This document shows positions 1-5,752 of a DNA stretch of 12,114 nt, in pieces. The translations under genes were made by a program, and so were the position numbers. A model generated the notes under the pieces. It was not told where the DNA came from and did not search any database. It saw only the letters and a program-made list of their open reading frames with translations. The stretch's first letter is position 1; the number at the start of each line of letters is the position of its first letter. Source of the DNA: an uncultured Granulosicoccaceae bacterium (GTDB taxonomy: Bacteria; Pseudomonadota; Gammaproteobacteria; JABXHR01); NCBI GenBank assembly GCA_937921805.1, contig CAKZUS010000098.1, forward strand, positions 1-12,114, read 5' to 3'.

Positions 1-536
1 AGGCTGCTATTGCCCGCGAGATCTTGGGTGGCTCCCGCATTGACGGAGAGCGAGACATCGCCGTTGCCGTCCGGGGTGACTGTGAGGGTATAGTCGGTAC
101 CGCTGCCAGCGACGGTCACCGTGGCGTTGCTGGCGCTGATACCGCTGGCATCGAAGCCAGTGATGGTCTCGGAGAAGCTGAGATCGAGCGCAAACGCGGT
201 GTTGTTGTTGCGCGAAGTCGGAGGCGTTTCGAGCGTCGCCACGGGTGGATCGGCATCATAGGCCAATGTGGTGGTGGCGGATAGGTTACTGAACGTACCA
301 TTGGAATCTTGCAAAGCATTGGAAGCGATATCCACCGTGATCGGCCCAGGGGCGGTGGGAGTGACGGCCATGGTGTAGCTAGAGCCACTGCCCGAGAGGG
401 TGAACGTGGCATTGGTGGCGCTGATATCGCTAGCGGTAAAATCGCTGGCGGATCTGGAGAGGTTGACGCTGAGATTAAAAGGAGCGGTAGAGTTGCGCAG
501 CGCTGGGGCGCCGGAGAGCGTTATGCTGGTCGGATG
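1..536 (-). repeat. Tandem Ig-like domain repeats, period about 285 bp
   Basis: Two successive units are visible within the exported protein: one from about 536 to 252 and one from 251 to the window edge. Both carry the order proline strand, phenylalanine-rich strand, F-x-A-S-x-I-S-A, GSG-x-x-Y-T and VTP. The same words recur at DNA level, for example the codons for ISAxNAT. The second unit is not complete in the window. Confidence 0.75.
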
Positions 537-1025
537 AGCGGCGCGGACAAAAGGAACGGTGTCGTGAATCCCGCCCATGTTGACATTGGTTATCGCATAG
601 GCGCTGGTGGTTGGACTGGTGGCGACGCCGCCATGGTTGCCCTGAGTGTCGAAGAAGTGTTCTTTATCGTTTGAGTTCGCGTAGGCGCTAGGTGAAGTGT
701 ATTTGGCCTGCACTGCGCGCAGGTGAATGGTGCTGCCATCAGCGTCATCAGTGAAGATGATGCGAACCCCTTTCGCATAGATTCCGGTGCCTGTACCGTC
801 GCTTGGTGTGTTGAACCATATGCTGTTCCCGCTAGAGAACGAGCTGGGGAAAGTCAGTGTGTACACGGCTGACTTGTCGTAGATTGCACTGCCTGTGAAC
901 TGATAAGTGACTTGCGTGCCAGCGAGATCTGCTACCTCGGCTTGTACCGGTGAGGCCAGTAGAATCATGCTGCAGAGCAGCCCCTTGTATATGGCACTCC
1001 CTAAATGCGATAGCGATACCTTCAT
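1..1025 (-). CDS. Exported Ig-like repeat protein, N-terminal part (cut by left edge)
   Basis: The minus strand is open from ATG at 1025 to the window edge, giving 341 residues. An AAGGGA ribosome site lies just before the start. Residues 1-29 form a signal peptide: Lys2, a hydrophobic stretch around 15-25, and a VQA cleavage site before Glu30. Residues 30-160 are rich in Ser, Thr, Gly and beta-type patterns and match nothing I recognise. From about 164 there are two Ig-like units of the bacterial Big_12-like kind, with matching cores at F196 (FTASDISATNATF) and F291 (FDASGISASNATV), followed by SGSGxxYTxxVTP; the period is 95 residues. The rest lies outside the window, so total length, repeat number and any C-terminal anchor are unknown. 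Such proteins are usually secreted or surface-attached and often adhesive; that role is inferred. It diverges from moaA. Confidence 0.88.
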   Translation of the reverse strand, partial: MKVSLSHLGSAIYKGLLCSMILLASPVQAEVADLAGTQVTYQFTGSAIYDKSAVYTLTFPSSFSSGNSIWFNTPSDGTGTGIYAKGVRIIFTDDADGSTIHLRAVQAKYTSPSAYANSNDKEHFFDTQGNHGGVATSPTTSAYAITNVNMGGIHDTVPFVRAAHPTSITLSGAPALRNSTAPFNLSVNLSRSASDFTASDISATNATFTLSGSGSSYTMAVTPTAPGPITVDIASNALQDSNGTFSNLSATTTLAYDADPPVATLETPPTSRNNNTAFALDLSFSETITGFDASGISASNATVTVAGSGTDYTLTVTPDGNGDVSLSVNAGATQDLAGNSS

Positions 1026-1119
1026 TGCGTTTCCCTTCGAATAACTGGTGTCGTTGGCTGCTGTTGTATAGCGGCCTGTGCTTATCAAACTTGAAAGGTG
1101 TTCTATGGGAAGGGCCATG

Positions 1120-1132
1120 ATGACAATGTCAT
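1120..1132. promoter_or_regulatory. Perfect 13-bp palindrome between divergent genes, possible operator
   Basis: ATGACA-A-TGTCAT is a perfect inverted repeat around a single central A. It lies in the 223-bp gap between the Ig-like protein (start 1025, minus) and moaA (start 1249, plus). It is too short to be a good terminator on its own, although five T follow on the plus strand. TGACA/TGTCA half-sites are typical in form of a dimeric regulator site; no regulator is identified. I see no convincing sigma-70 promoter and no recognisable Moco riboswitch in the rest of the gap. Confidence 0.35.
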
Positions 1133-1248
1133 TTTTGGTGCTAAGCCCCCCGTGTAGAGACCGCTAAGATCGCTGACTGCGCACTGGCCACTAGCGCTGG
1201 GCCTGAGAATTTGTTACACCTGAGACCCCACTGCCACGCACGACTTGG

Positions 1249-2277
1249 ATGAGTACACTAGACGCCCTGGGCCGACCGCTGCACGACTTGCGAATATCGG
1301 TGACTGATCGCTGCAATTTTCGCTGCGTGTACTGCATGCCCAAAGAGGTTTTTAACAGTCAACACCGTTTTTTAGGGCGCAGTGAGTTGCTCAGCTTTGA
1401 GGAAATCACGCGGCTGGTGCGTGCGAGTGCGCAGCTAGGTGTACGCAAAATACGCTTCACAGGAGGCGAGCCGCTGGTGCGGCGCGATTTGGAGCAGTTG
1501 ATCGCCATGGTCGCGGCGATTGAGGGCATTGACGATATGAGCCTCACGACCAATGCCTCGCTGCTCAGCGCCGAGCGGGCGCGGCAGTTGCGCGATGCGG
1601 GGCTGGAGCGCATTAATGTCAGCTTAGACGCCTTGGATGATGCGACGTTTATGGCCGTCAATGACGTAGGCGTGCCGGTGGTGGAGGTCTTGCGCGGTAT
1701 TGATAACGCCATCGCGGCCGGGATGCGCAATATCAAGGTCAATATGGTCGTGAAAAAAGGCCTTAATGAGCACGCCATTGTGCCCATGGCCAAACACTTT
1801 CATGGCAGCGGGGTGATTCTGCGCTTTATCGAGTTTATGGACGTGGGTAACCACAACCAGTGGCAGCACGACTCGGTGCTCAGCGCGAGTGAGATTCACC
1901 GGCGCATTCATCGCGAGTTGGCGCTGGAGAACATTGATCCGAATTACCCTGGTGAAGTCGCCAAGCGTTGGCGCTATTGCGACGGCGGCGGCGAGATTGG
2001 CATTATTGCCTCGGTAACGCAGCCCTTTTGTGGCGACTGTCATCGTGCGCGTCTGTCGGCGGTGGGCCAGCTCTATACCTGCTTGTTTGCCAGTGGGGGT
2101 ACGGACTTGCGCCAAGTGCTACGCAGCGGCGTGAGCGATGAGGCGCTTTTGGCGCAGTTGCGTGCGCTATGGAGTGCGCGCTCAGATCGCTATTCAGAGC
2201 AGCGCGGTAGGCAGCCCAGCGGCACGCAACCGCTGCAGTTCCGCCCGAAGGTCGAAATGTCTTATATCGGAGGGTAG
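1249..2277 (+). CDS. moaA: GTP 3',8-cyclase MoaA
   Basis: This radical-SAM enzyme makes 3',8-cyclo-H2GTP from GTP, the first step of molybdenum cofactor synthesis, and works with MoaC in the cytoplasm. It has 342 residues, close to the family size (329 in E. coli). The N-terminal cluster motif is C22-x3-C26-x2-C29, and GGEP at 72-75 is the SAM-binding motif. The second [4Fe-4S] cluster ligands are C261, C264 and C278, with the following RxRLS-type stretch. The protein ends in Gly-Gly, the conserved tail needed for catalysis in this family. All key residues are present, so it should be active. No other moa gene is in the window. The ATG at 1249 has only a weak ribosome site (TTGG), but residues 10-22 are already conserved sequence, so a later start is unlikely. 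Confidence 0.96.
   Translation: MSTLDALGRPLHDLRISVTDRCNFRCVYCMPKEVFNSQHRFLGRSELLSFEEITRLVRASAQLGVRKIRFTGGEPLVRRDLEQLIAMVAAIEGIDDMSLTTNASLLSAERARQLRDAGLERINVSLDALDDATFMAVNDVGVPVVEVLRGIDNAIAAGMRNIKVNMVVKKGLNEHAIVPMAKHFHGSGVILRFIEFMDVGNHNQWQHDSVLSASEIHRRIHRELALENIDPNYPGEVAKRWRYCDGGGEIGIIASVTQPFCGDCHRARLSAVGQLYTCLFASGGTDLRQVLRSGVSDEALLAQLRALWSARSDRYSEQRGRQPSGTQPLQFRPKVEMSYIGG
2269..2274 (+). promoter_or_regulatory. Shine-Dalgarno made of moaA's last two codons
   Basis: GGAGGG encodes the terminal Gly-Gly of MoaA and also forms the ribosome site for the next gene. The stop TAG follows at once and the next ATG begins on the following base. The spacing of 3-4 bases is tighter than usual, which fits re-initiation by a terminating ribosome. 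Confidence 0.6.
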
Positions 2278-2577
2278 ATGACCCCAGAACAACGCCACAA
2301 CGCCGCGTCCGTGCTCACGGCCTATAACGCGATGGAGACGACCAAGCGCCGTCACATCACCCTGCTCGAAGCAGGCACGACCCGCGAGAAAAAATTCGGC
2401 CTCTCGCCCTCGCAGCTAGAGAGAGAGCTACTACAGACTCTGCTGGCTGATCACGATGCAGAAGTGAAAGGATTCCAGCGCGCAGTGGCCGCGCTCAAGG
2501 CGCAAGATCGCGAGGCCTTGGCGGCGGTGTTTGCGCATTTTGCCAAAATTGACCGAGGCTTGGAGCCGTTCTTGTGA
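2278..2577 (+). CDS. Small conserved-looking helical protein of unknown function
   Basis: This 99-residue protein follows moaA with no gap (TAG then ATG) and overlaps the next gene by 4 bases, so all three are probably translated together. It is rich in Ala, Leu, Glu, Lys and Arg, with no signal peptide or membrane segment and no cysteine. It is predicted to be almost entirely alpha-helical: helices near 4-33, 43-60 and 64-94, with an ETTKRRH segment at 20-26 and an LLADHDAEV segment near 55-63. I recall similar uncharacterised proteins in gammaproteobacteria but cannot name a family. Its place suggests a housekeeping or metabolic link; no function is assigned. Confidence 0.85.
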   Translation: MTPEQRHNAASVLTAYNAMETTKRRHITLLEAGTTREKKFGLSPSQLERELLQTLLADHDAEVKGFQRAVAALKAQDREALAAVFAHFAKIDRGLEPFL

Positions 2578-3065
2578 TTCATGTTCGCCGCGCCGAAGCG
2601 AGCGATGCTCAAGCGCTGTGGCAGATTTTTCAGCAGCCCAAAGCTATGGCAGAGACCTTGCAATTGCCGTTTCCCTCACTGCAGGGCTGGGAGCAGAATC
2701 TGGAGAAAACTAACCCGGATTTTTTTCGGCTGGCTGCAGAATATGATGAGCTGGTGGTCGGCTCGCTGAGCTTGATGCTGCAAGCGAACTTGCGGCGGCG
2801 CCATTGTGCCTCGATTGGCATGGCTGTAGCGGATTCGCACAGCGGCCAGGGCGTGGGCAGTGCCTTGATGGCGGCGGCCTTGGACATGGCGGATAATTGG
2901 TTCAATATTCGCCGCGTCGAGCTGACGGTGTTTATCGACAATGCTAAAGCGATAGGGCTATACGAAAAGTATGGCTTTCACATCGAGGGCGAATTGGCCG
3001 AATACGCGTGGCGTAACGGTGAGCTTGTGTCAGCTTACCAAATGGCAAGATTACGCCGACCCTGA
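2574..3065 (+). CDS. aaaT: GNAT N-acetyltransferase, AaaT/YhhY-like
   Basis: This 163-residue protein is a GNAT-fold acetyltransferase that uses acetyl-CoA. The best family match I can recall is E. coli YhhY, renamed AaaT, an L-amino-acid N-acetyltransferase acting on Phe and Met. Shared features are the TLQLPFPS segment at 28-35 followed by W39, the acetyl-CoA loop GQGVGSALM at 91-99, ELTVFIDNAKAI at 116-127, the YEKYGF motif at 130-135, and a C-terminal WRNGE...YQMAR stretch. The start is GTG at 2574 in a GTGA overlap with the upstream stop. The next in-frame starts would cut off the conserved first strand (IHVRRAEASD). The substrate is inferred from similarity only. Confidence 0.85.
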   Translation: MIHVRRAEASDAQALWQIFQQPKAMAETLQLPFPSLQGWEQNLEKTNPDFFRLAAEYDELVVGSLSLMLQANLRRRHCASIGMAVADSHSGQGVGSALMAAALDMADNWFNIRRVELTVFIDNAKAIGLYEKYGFHIEGELAEYAWRNGELVSAYQMARLRRP

Positions 3066-3128
3066 GCGGTTTTTGTTTGCCGCTGGCAGGTGCTACTCGC
3101 ATACTGGGGCAGCACGATAACGATAGAT

Positions 3129-3428
3129 ATGATGGACAGCAAAGAACTCATCACGGTAGAGAATATTAATCTCCCCGGCCAAACGACCCGCATTAATGCC
3201 GCAAAATACTGGGCAATGCGTGCAGCCTTTTTGCGTGTGTTGCCCGATAGTGCGCCGGGGCTGACACAAAAAGAGATCCGCGAAGGCGTCATTGAGCACC
3301 TTCCCGACAGCTTGTTTCCAGGCGGGAAAACCGCCGGGTGGTGGGCCAAGACCGTACAGCTTGACCTGGAAGCGAAGCGCTTAGTGCTGCGCGAAGAGGT
3401 CAAGCCGTTGCGGTGGCACAAGATCTAG
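3129..3428 (+). CDS. DUF6958-like winged-helix-type protein
   Basis: This is about 99 residues from ATG 3129; an adjacent ATG at 3132 and an upstream GTG at 3090 are alternatives. I prefer the ATG pair because the recognisable family sequence begins with ITVENINLPG a few residues later and the GTG leader looks unrelated. The middle (NAAKYWAMRAAFLRVLP) and the C-terminal block (GLTQKEIRE, FPGGKTAGWWAKTVQLDLE, PLRWHKI) resemble a small conserved family that I believe is DUF6958. The last 55 residues have a winged-helix-like pattern. No catalytic residues are evident and the function is unknown. It follows aaaT by 63 bases and converges on the pirin gene. Confidence 0.75.
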   Translation: MMDSKELITVENINLPGQTTRINAAKYWAMRAAFLRVLPDSAPGLTQKEIREGVIEHLPDSLFPGGKTAGWWAKTVQLDLEAKRLVLREEVKPLRWHKI

Positions 3429-3449
3429 CTATCTCGCATCTAGTTATCT
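3423..3449. repeat. Short tandem repeat at a convergent gene junction
   Basis: ATCTAGCTATCT and ATCTAGTTATCT (11 of 12 identical) lie 15 bases apart with CGC between. The first copy contains the TAG stop of the DUF6958-like gene. The repeat fills most of the 23-base gap to the end of the pirin gene. There is no T-run, so I do not call it a terminator. Confidence 0.5.
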
Positions 3450-3451
3450 TG

Positions 3452-4357
3452 CTAAGAGCGTATAAACGTATTGTTCTGCAGGGCCTCAAACGCCTGCGCT
3501 AGCTCTTCGCGGGTATTCATCACAATCGGCCCATGCCAGGCCACCGGCTCTTGGATGGGGGCGCCTGCGACCAACAAGAACCGCATCCCCTGCGGACCGG
3601 CCTGCACCACAATCTCATCGCCGCTACCAAAGCGCACCAGTGTGCGGTCTCCGCTGAGATCGCGCAGATGAATCTCCTCGCCCATCGCATTTTTCTCTAG
3701 CAGTATGCCCTGCGGCGTTGAGGCACCAGCAAAGCGGCCAGTCCCTTCAAAGAGATAGGCAAAAGTGCTGCGGTAGGTGTCAACGGGGAGCTTTTTGCGT
3801 CGATTGGGTGCAATAGAGATATCCAAATACAGCGGGTCAGCCGCGATACCATCCACCGGACCGGTTTGGCCCCAAAAAGACCCTGTAATGACTTTCACGC
3901 GGGTGCCGTCGTCGTCGATGATCTCGGGGATGACGCTGGCGCTGACGTCTTGGTAGCGCGGTGTGGTCATCTTGAGGTGAGAGGGTAGGTTGGCCCAGAG
4001 CTGAAACCCGTGCATTTGTCCGGCCGCATTACCGTGCGGCATCTCCTGGTGCATGATGCCCGAGCCTGCGGTCATCCACTGCACATCGCCCGCGCCGAGC
4101 GTGCCCTGATTGCCGAGGCTATCGCCGTGCTCGACGCTGCCGTTGAGCACATAGGTAATCGTCTCGATGCCTCGGTGCGGATGCCAAGGAAATCCGGCCT
4201 GATAATCCTCGGGGTGCTCGTTGCGAAAGTCATCAAACAGCAAAAACGGATCATAGTCCCGAGGGCGACTAAAGCCAAAAGCGCGATGGAGCTTGACCCC
4301 CGCGCCCTCTGTAGTCGGCTTGGCGGTGGACTCGCTGATAACAGGGCGGATCGACAT
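3452..4357 (-). CDS. Pirin family bicupin (YhhW-like)
   Basis: This 301-residue protein has two cupin barrels: the N-terminal pirin domain at about 20-125 and the C-terminal pirin domain at about 180-290. The four metal ligands of pirins are present as H59, H61, H103 and E105, within FPWHPHRGIET and SGIMHQEMP. Some bacterial pirins, such as E. coli YhhW, have quercetin 2,3-dioxygenase activity in vitro, while others bind metabolic enzymes or act in redox sensing; which applies here cannot be told. The start has a good ribosome site (GAGGAGA), which lies inside a short inverted repeat. It is the last of three minus-strand genes after gpt and nadE, separated from nadE by 76 bases, so it may have its own promoter. 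Confidence 0.93.
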   Translation of the reverse strand: MSIRPVISESTAKPTTEGAGVKLHRAFGFSRPRDYDPFLLFDDFRNEHPEDYQAGFPWHPHRGIETITYVLNGSVEHGDSLGNQGTLGAGDVQWMTAGSGIMHQEMPHGNAAGQMHGFQLWANLPSHLKMTTPRYQDVSASVIPEIIDDDGTRVKVITGSFWGQTGPVDGIAADPLYLDISIAPNRRKKLPVDTYRSTFAYLFEGTGRFAGASTPQGILLEKNAMGEEIHLRDLSGDRTLVRFGSGDEIVVQAGPQGMRFLLVAGAPIQEPVAWHGPIVMNTREELAQAFEALQNNTFIRS

Positions 4358-4359
4358 AG

Positions 4360-4372
4360 AGAGGTCTCCTCT
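4360..4372 (-). promoter_or_regulatory. Inverted repeat overlapping the pirin ribosome site
   Basis: On the minus strand AGAGG-AGA-CCTCT is a 5-bp stem with a 3-base loop, and it contains the GAGGAGA ribosome site of the pirin gene. As RNA it could partly hide the site; as DNA it could be a small operator. Both are inference. Confidence 0.3.
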
Positions 4373-4433
4373 ACTTGGGGGAAGTGAGCCTGAGGCGCCA
4401 TGATAGGGCGCGCTACTAAACTTAATCGAAACT

Positions 4434-5216
4434 TTAGCGTAAGGCAGCGGGGATCATGCACACTGGAATCGGCTCCATTTTGTGCAAATTGGCCTGATGA
4501 AAGCGCCGGTAAGTCGCCAAGACTTCGCGTTGGCGCGGATCGCATTGCTGTGCATCGCCGCCAGCCTCTTCAAAGCGCATGGCCCATTCTAGCTCGGCAT
4601 AGCTGGCACCAAGCTGACCTTCGTCCGTGCGCTCGTCGTCCCACAGACCGTCGGTCGGGGCCGCGTCTTGGATCGCTTGCAATACGCCCAGCTCTGCAGC
4701 CAGGGCATAGACCTCTGTCTTCATCAGGTCGGCGATGGGCGATACATCGACGCCGCCATCGCCGTATTTGGTGTAGAAACCCACGCCAAAGTCCTCGACC
4801 TTATTGCCTGTACCAGCGACTAGAGCGCGCATCGCGCCAGCGTGGGCATAGAGCGTGAGCATGCGCAGACGCGCGCGCGAATTGGCCATGGCGAGGCGGT
4901 GGCTGCTGACATCGTCGTCGAAAGCGGCTTCGATGCTGGCAAAGCTCTCTCCTAGGCTGATGGTGCGTGACGTGACCTGCGGGTAGCGCGCTTGTAGCCA
5001 CTGGCAGTGTTGCTGCGATAAATCGTGCTGATCGGCTGCTTGGCGCAAGGGCATCGACAAGGCCAGAACGGGCAAGCCGGTGCGGGCGCATAGCGCCGAG
5101 GTCACAGCGGAGTCGATGCCGCCAGAGACGCCGACAACAAAACCATCCATGCCGGCGCTGTGGCAGTAGTCGCGTAACCAATCGGTAATGTGGTCAATGA
5201 CAGCAGCGTATTGCAT
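4434..5216 (-). CDS. nadE: NH3-dependent NAD(+) synthetase
   Basis: NadE turns nicotinate adenine dinucleotide into NAD using ATP and ammonia, the last step of NAD synthesis. The protein has 260 residues, the size of the ammonia-dependent form without a glutaminase domain. The N-type ATP pyrophosphatase P-loop SGGIDS is at 31-36. The AGTGNKVEDFGVGFYTKYGD region and the following GVDVSPIADLMKTEVYALA stretch are signature sequence for substrate binding. The ATG at 5216 is chosen because it is followed by the typical N-terminal helix, 16 bases after the gpt stop, with GGAG about ten bases ahead. An upstream extension in the same frame overlaps gpt and is not coding. It probably shares an operon with gpt. 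Confidence 0.95.
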   Translation of the reverse strand: MQYAAVIDHITDWLRDYCHSAGMDGFVVGVSGGIDSAVTSALCARTGLPVLALSMPLRQAADQHDLSQQHCQWLQARYPQVTSRTISLGESFASIEAAFDDDVSSHRLAMANSRARLRMLTLYAHAGAMRALVAGTGNKVEDFGVGFYTKYGDGGVDVSPIADLMKTEVYALAAELGVLQAIQDAAPTDGLWDDERTDEGQLGASYAELEWAMRFEEAGGDAQQCDPRQREVLATYRRFHQANLHKMEPIPVCMIPAALR

Positions 5217-5232
5217 AAGGGGAGTGCTCCAA

Positions 5233-5700
5233 TTAGTTGTCGGCAAGAGGTTGTGTTCTTTGTAACGCCATATCCCAGGGGAAGTTGATCCAGGTATCTT
5301 GCGCCACTTGCTCGATATAGCTATCGACCTGTGGGGTGCCGGAGGGCTTCGCGTAGACCGTGACAAAGCGTGCTTTGGGCACGAGGGCGCGCACAAACTC
5401 CGCCGTCTTACCCGTATCGACCAGATCGTCGACCAGTAGCATGCCCTCGCCATCACCAGGGACGCCTTTGAGCAGTTGGACTTCGGTGTTGGCGCCAATG
5501 TCGGTATAGCTTTTGACGCAGATCGTATCGACCAGACGCAGGTCAAGCTCGCGCGCGATGATGGCCGCAGGCACCAGGCCGCCCCGTGAGATGGCAATGA
5601 CGCCGCGCCACTGCGAGGCGGGGAGAAGTTGTCGGGCCAGCTCGCGCGTATCGCGGTGAAGCTCCTCCCAAGAAACAAAAAAGTGTTTATTCGGCTGCAT
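5233..5700 (-). CDS. gpt: Xanthine-guanine phosphoribosyltransferase
   Basis: Gpt transfers phosphoribose from PRPP to guanine, xanthine and, more weakly, hypoxanthine in purine salvage. At 155 residues it is close to the length of the E. coli enzyme as I recall it and aligns along its whole length. It has SRGGLVPAAIIAREL at 38-52, the PRPP-binding motif LVDDLVDTGKTA at 89-100, and the C-terminal DTWINFPWDM stretch that packs on the purine. It starts 52 bases from the divergent rlmKL gene and is the first gene of the gpt-nadE unit. The ribosome site is weak (GGAA). Nothing in the sequence suggests loss of activity. Confidence 0.95.
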   Translation of the reverse strand: MQPNKHFFVSWEELHRDTRELARQLLPASQWRGVIAISRGGLVPAAIIARELDLRLVDTICVKSYTDIGANTEVQLLKGVPGDGEGMLLVDDLVDTGKTAEFVRALVPKARFVTVYAKPSGTPQVDSYIEQVAQDTWINFPWDMALQRTQPLADN

Positions 5701-5752
5701 CGGATTCCATGGCTGCGCGTATGATGGCTATTTTGCCACGACGAGCCACTCC

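Noticed and set aside
24..674. Plus-strand open frames opposite the Ig-like protein
   Set aside because: They are Gly/Arg-rich shadows of a repeat-rich gene and show no domain, while the minus-strand frame has a signal peptide and repeated domains.
1026..1248. Moco riboswitch or a clear promoter upstream of moaA
   Set aside because: The conserved helices and loop words of the Moco motif are not visible, and no -35/-10 pair with good spacing was found.
4390..4420. Hairpin GCGCC...GGCGC and a TATCAT -10-like word upstream of the pirin gene
   Set aside because: There is no T-run for a terminator and no acceptable -35 box for a promoter.
4434..5678. A 414-residue reading of the nadE frame
   Set aside because: The extra N-terminal part lies over gpt in another frame and has no family match; nadE sequence starts at 5216.
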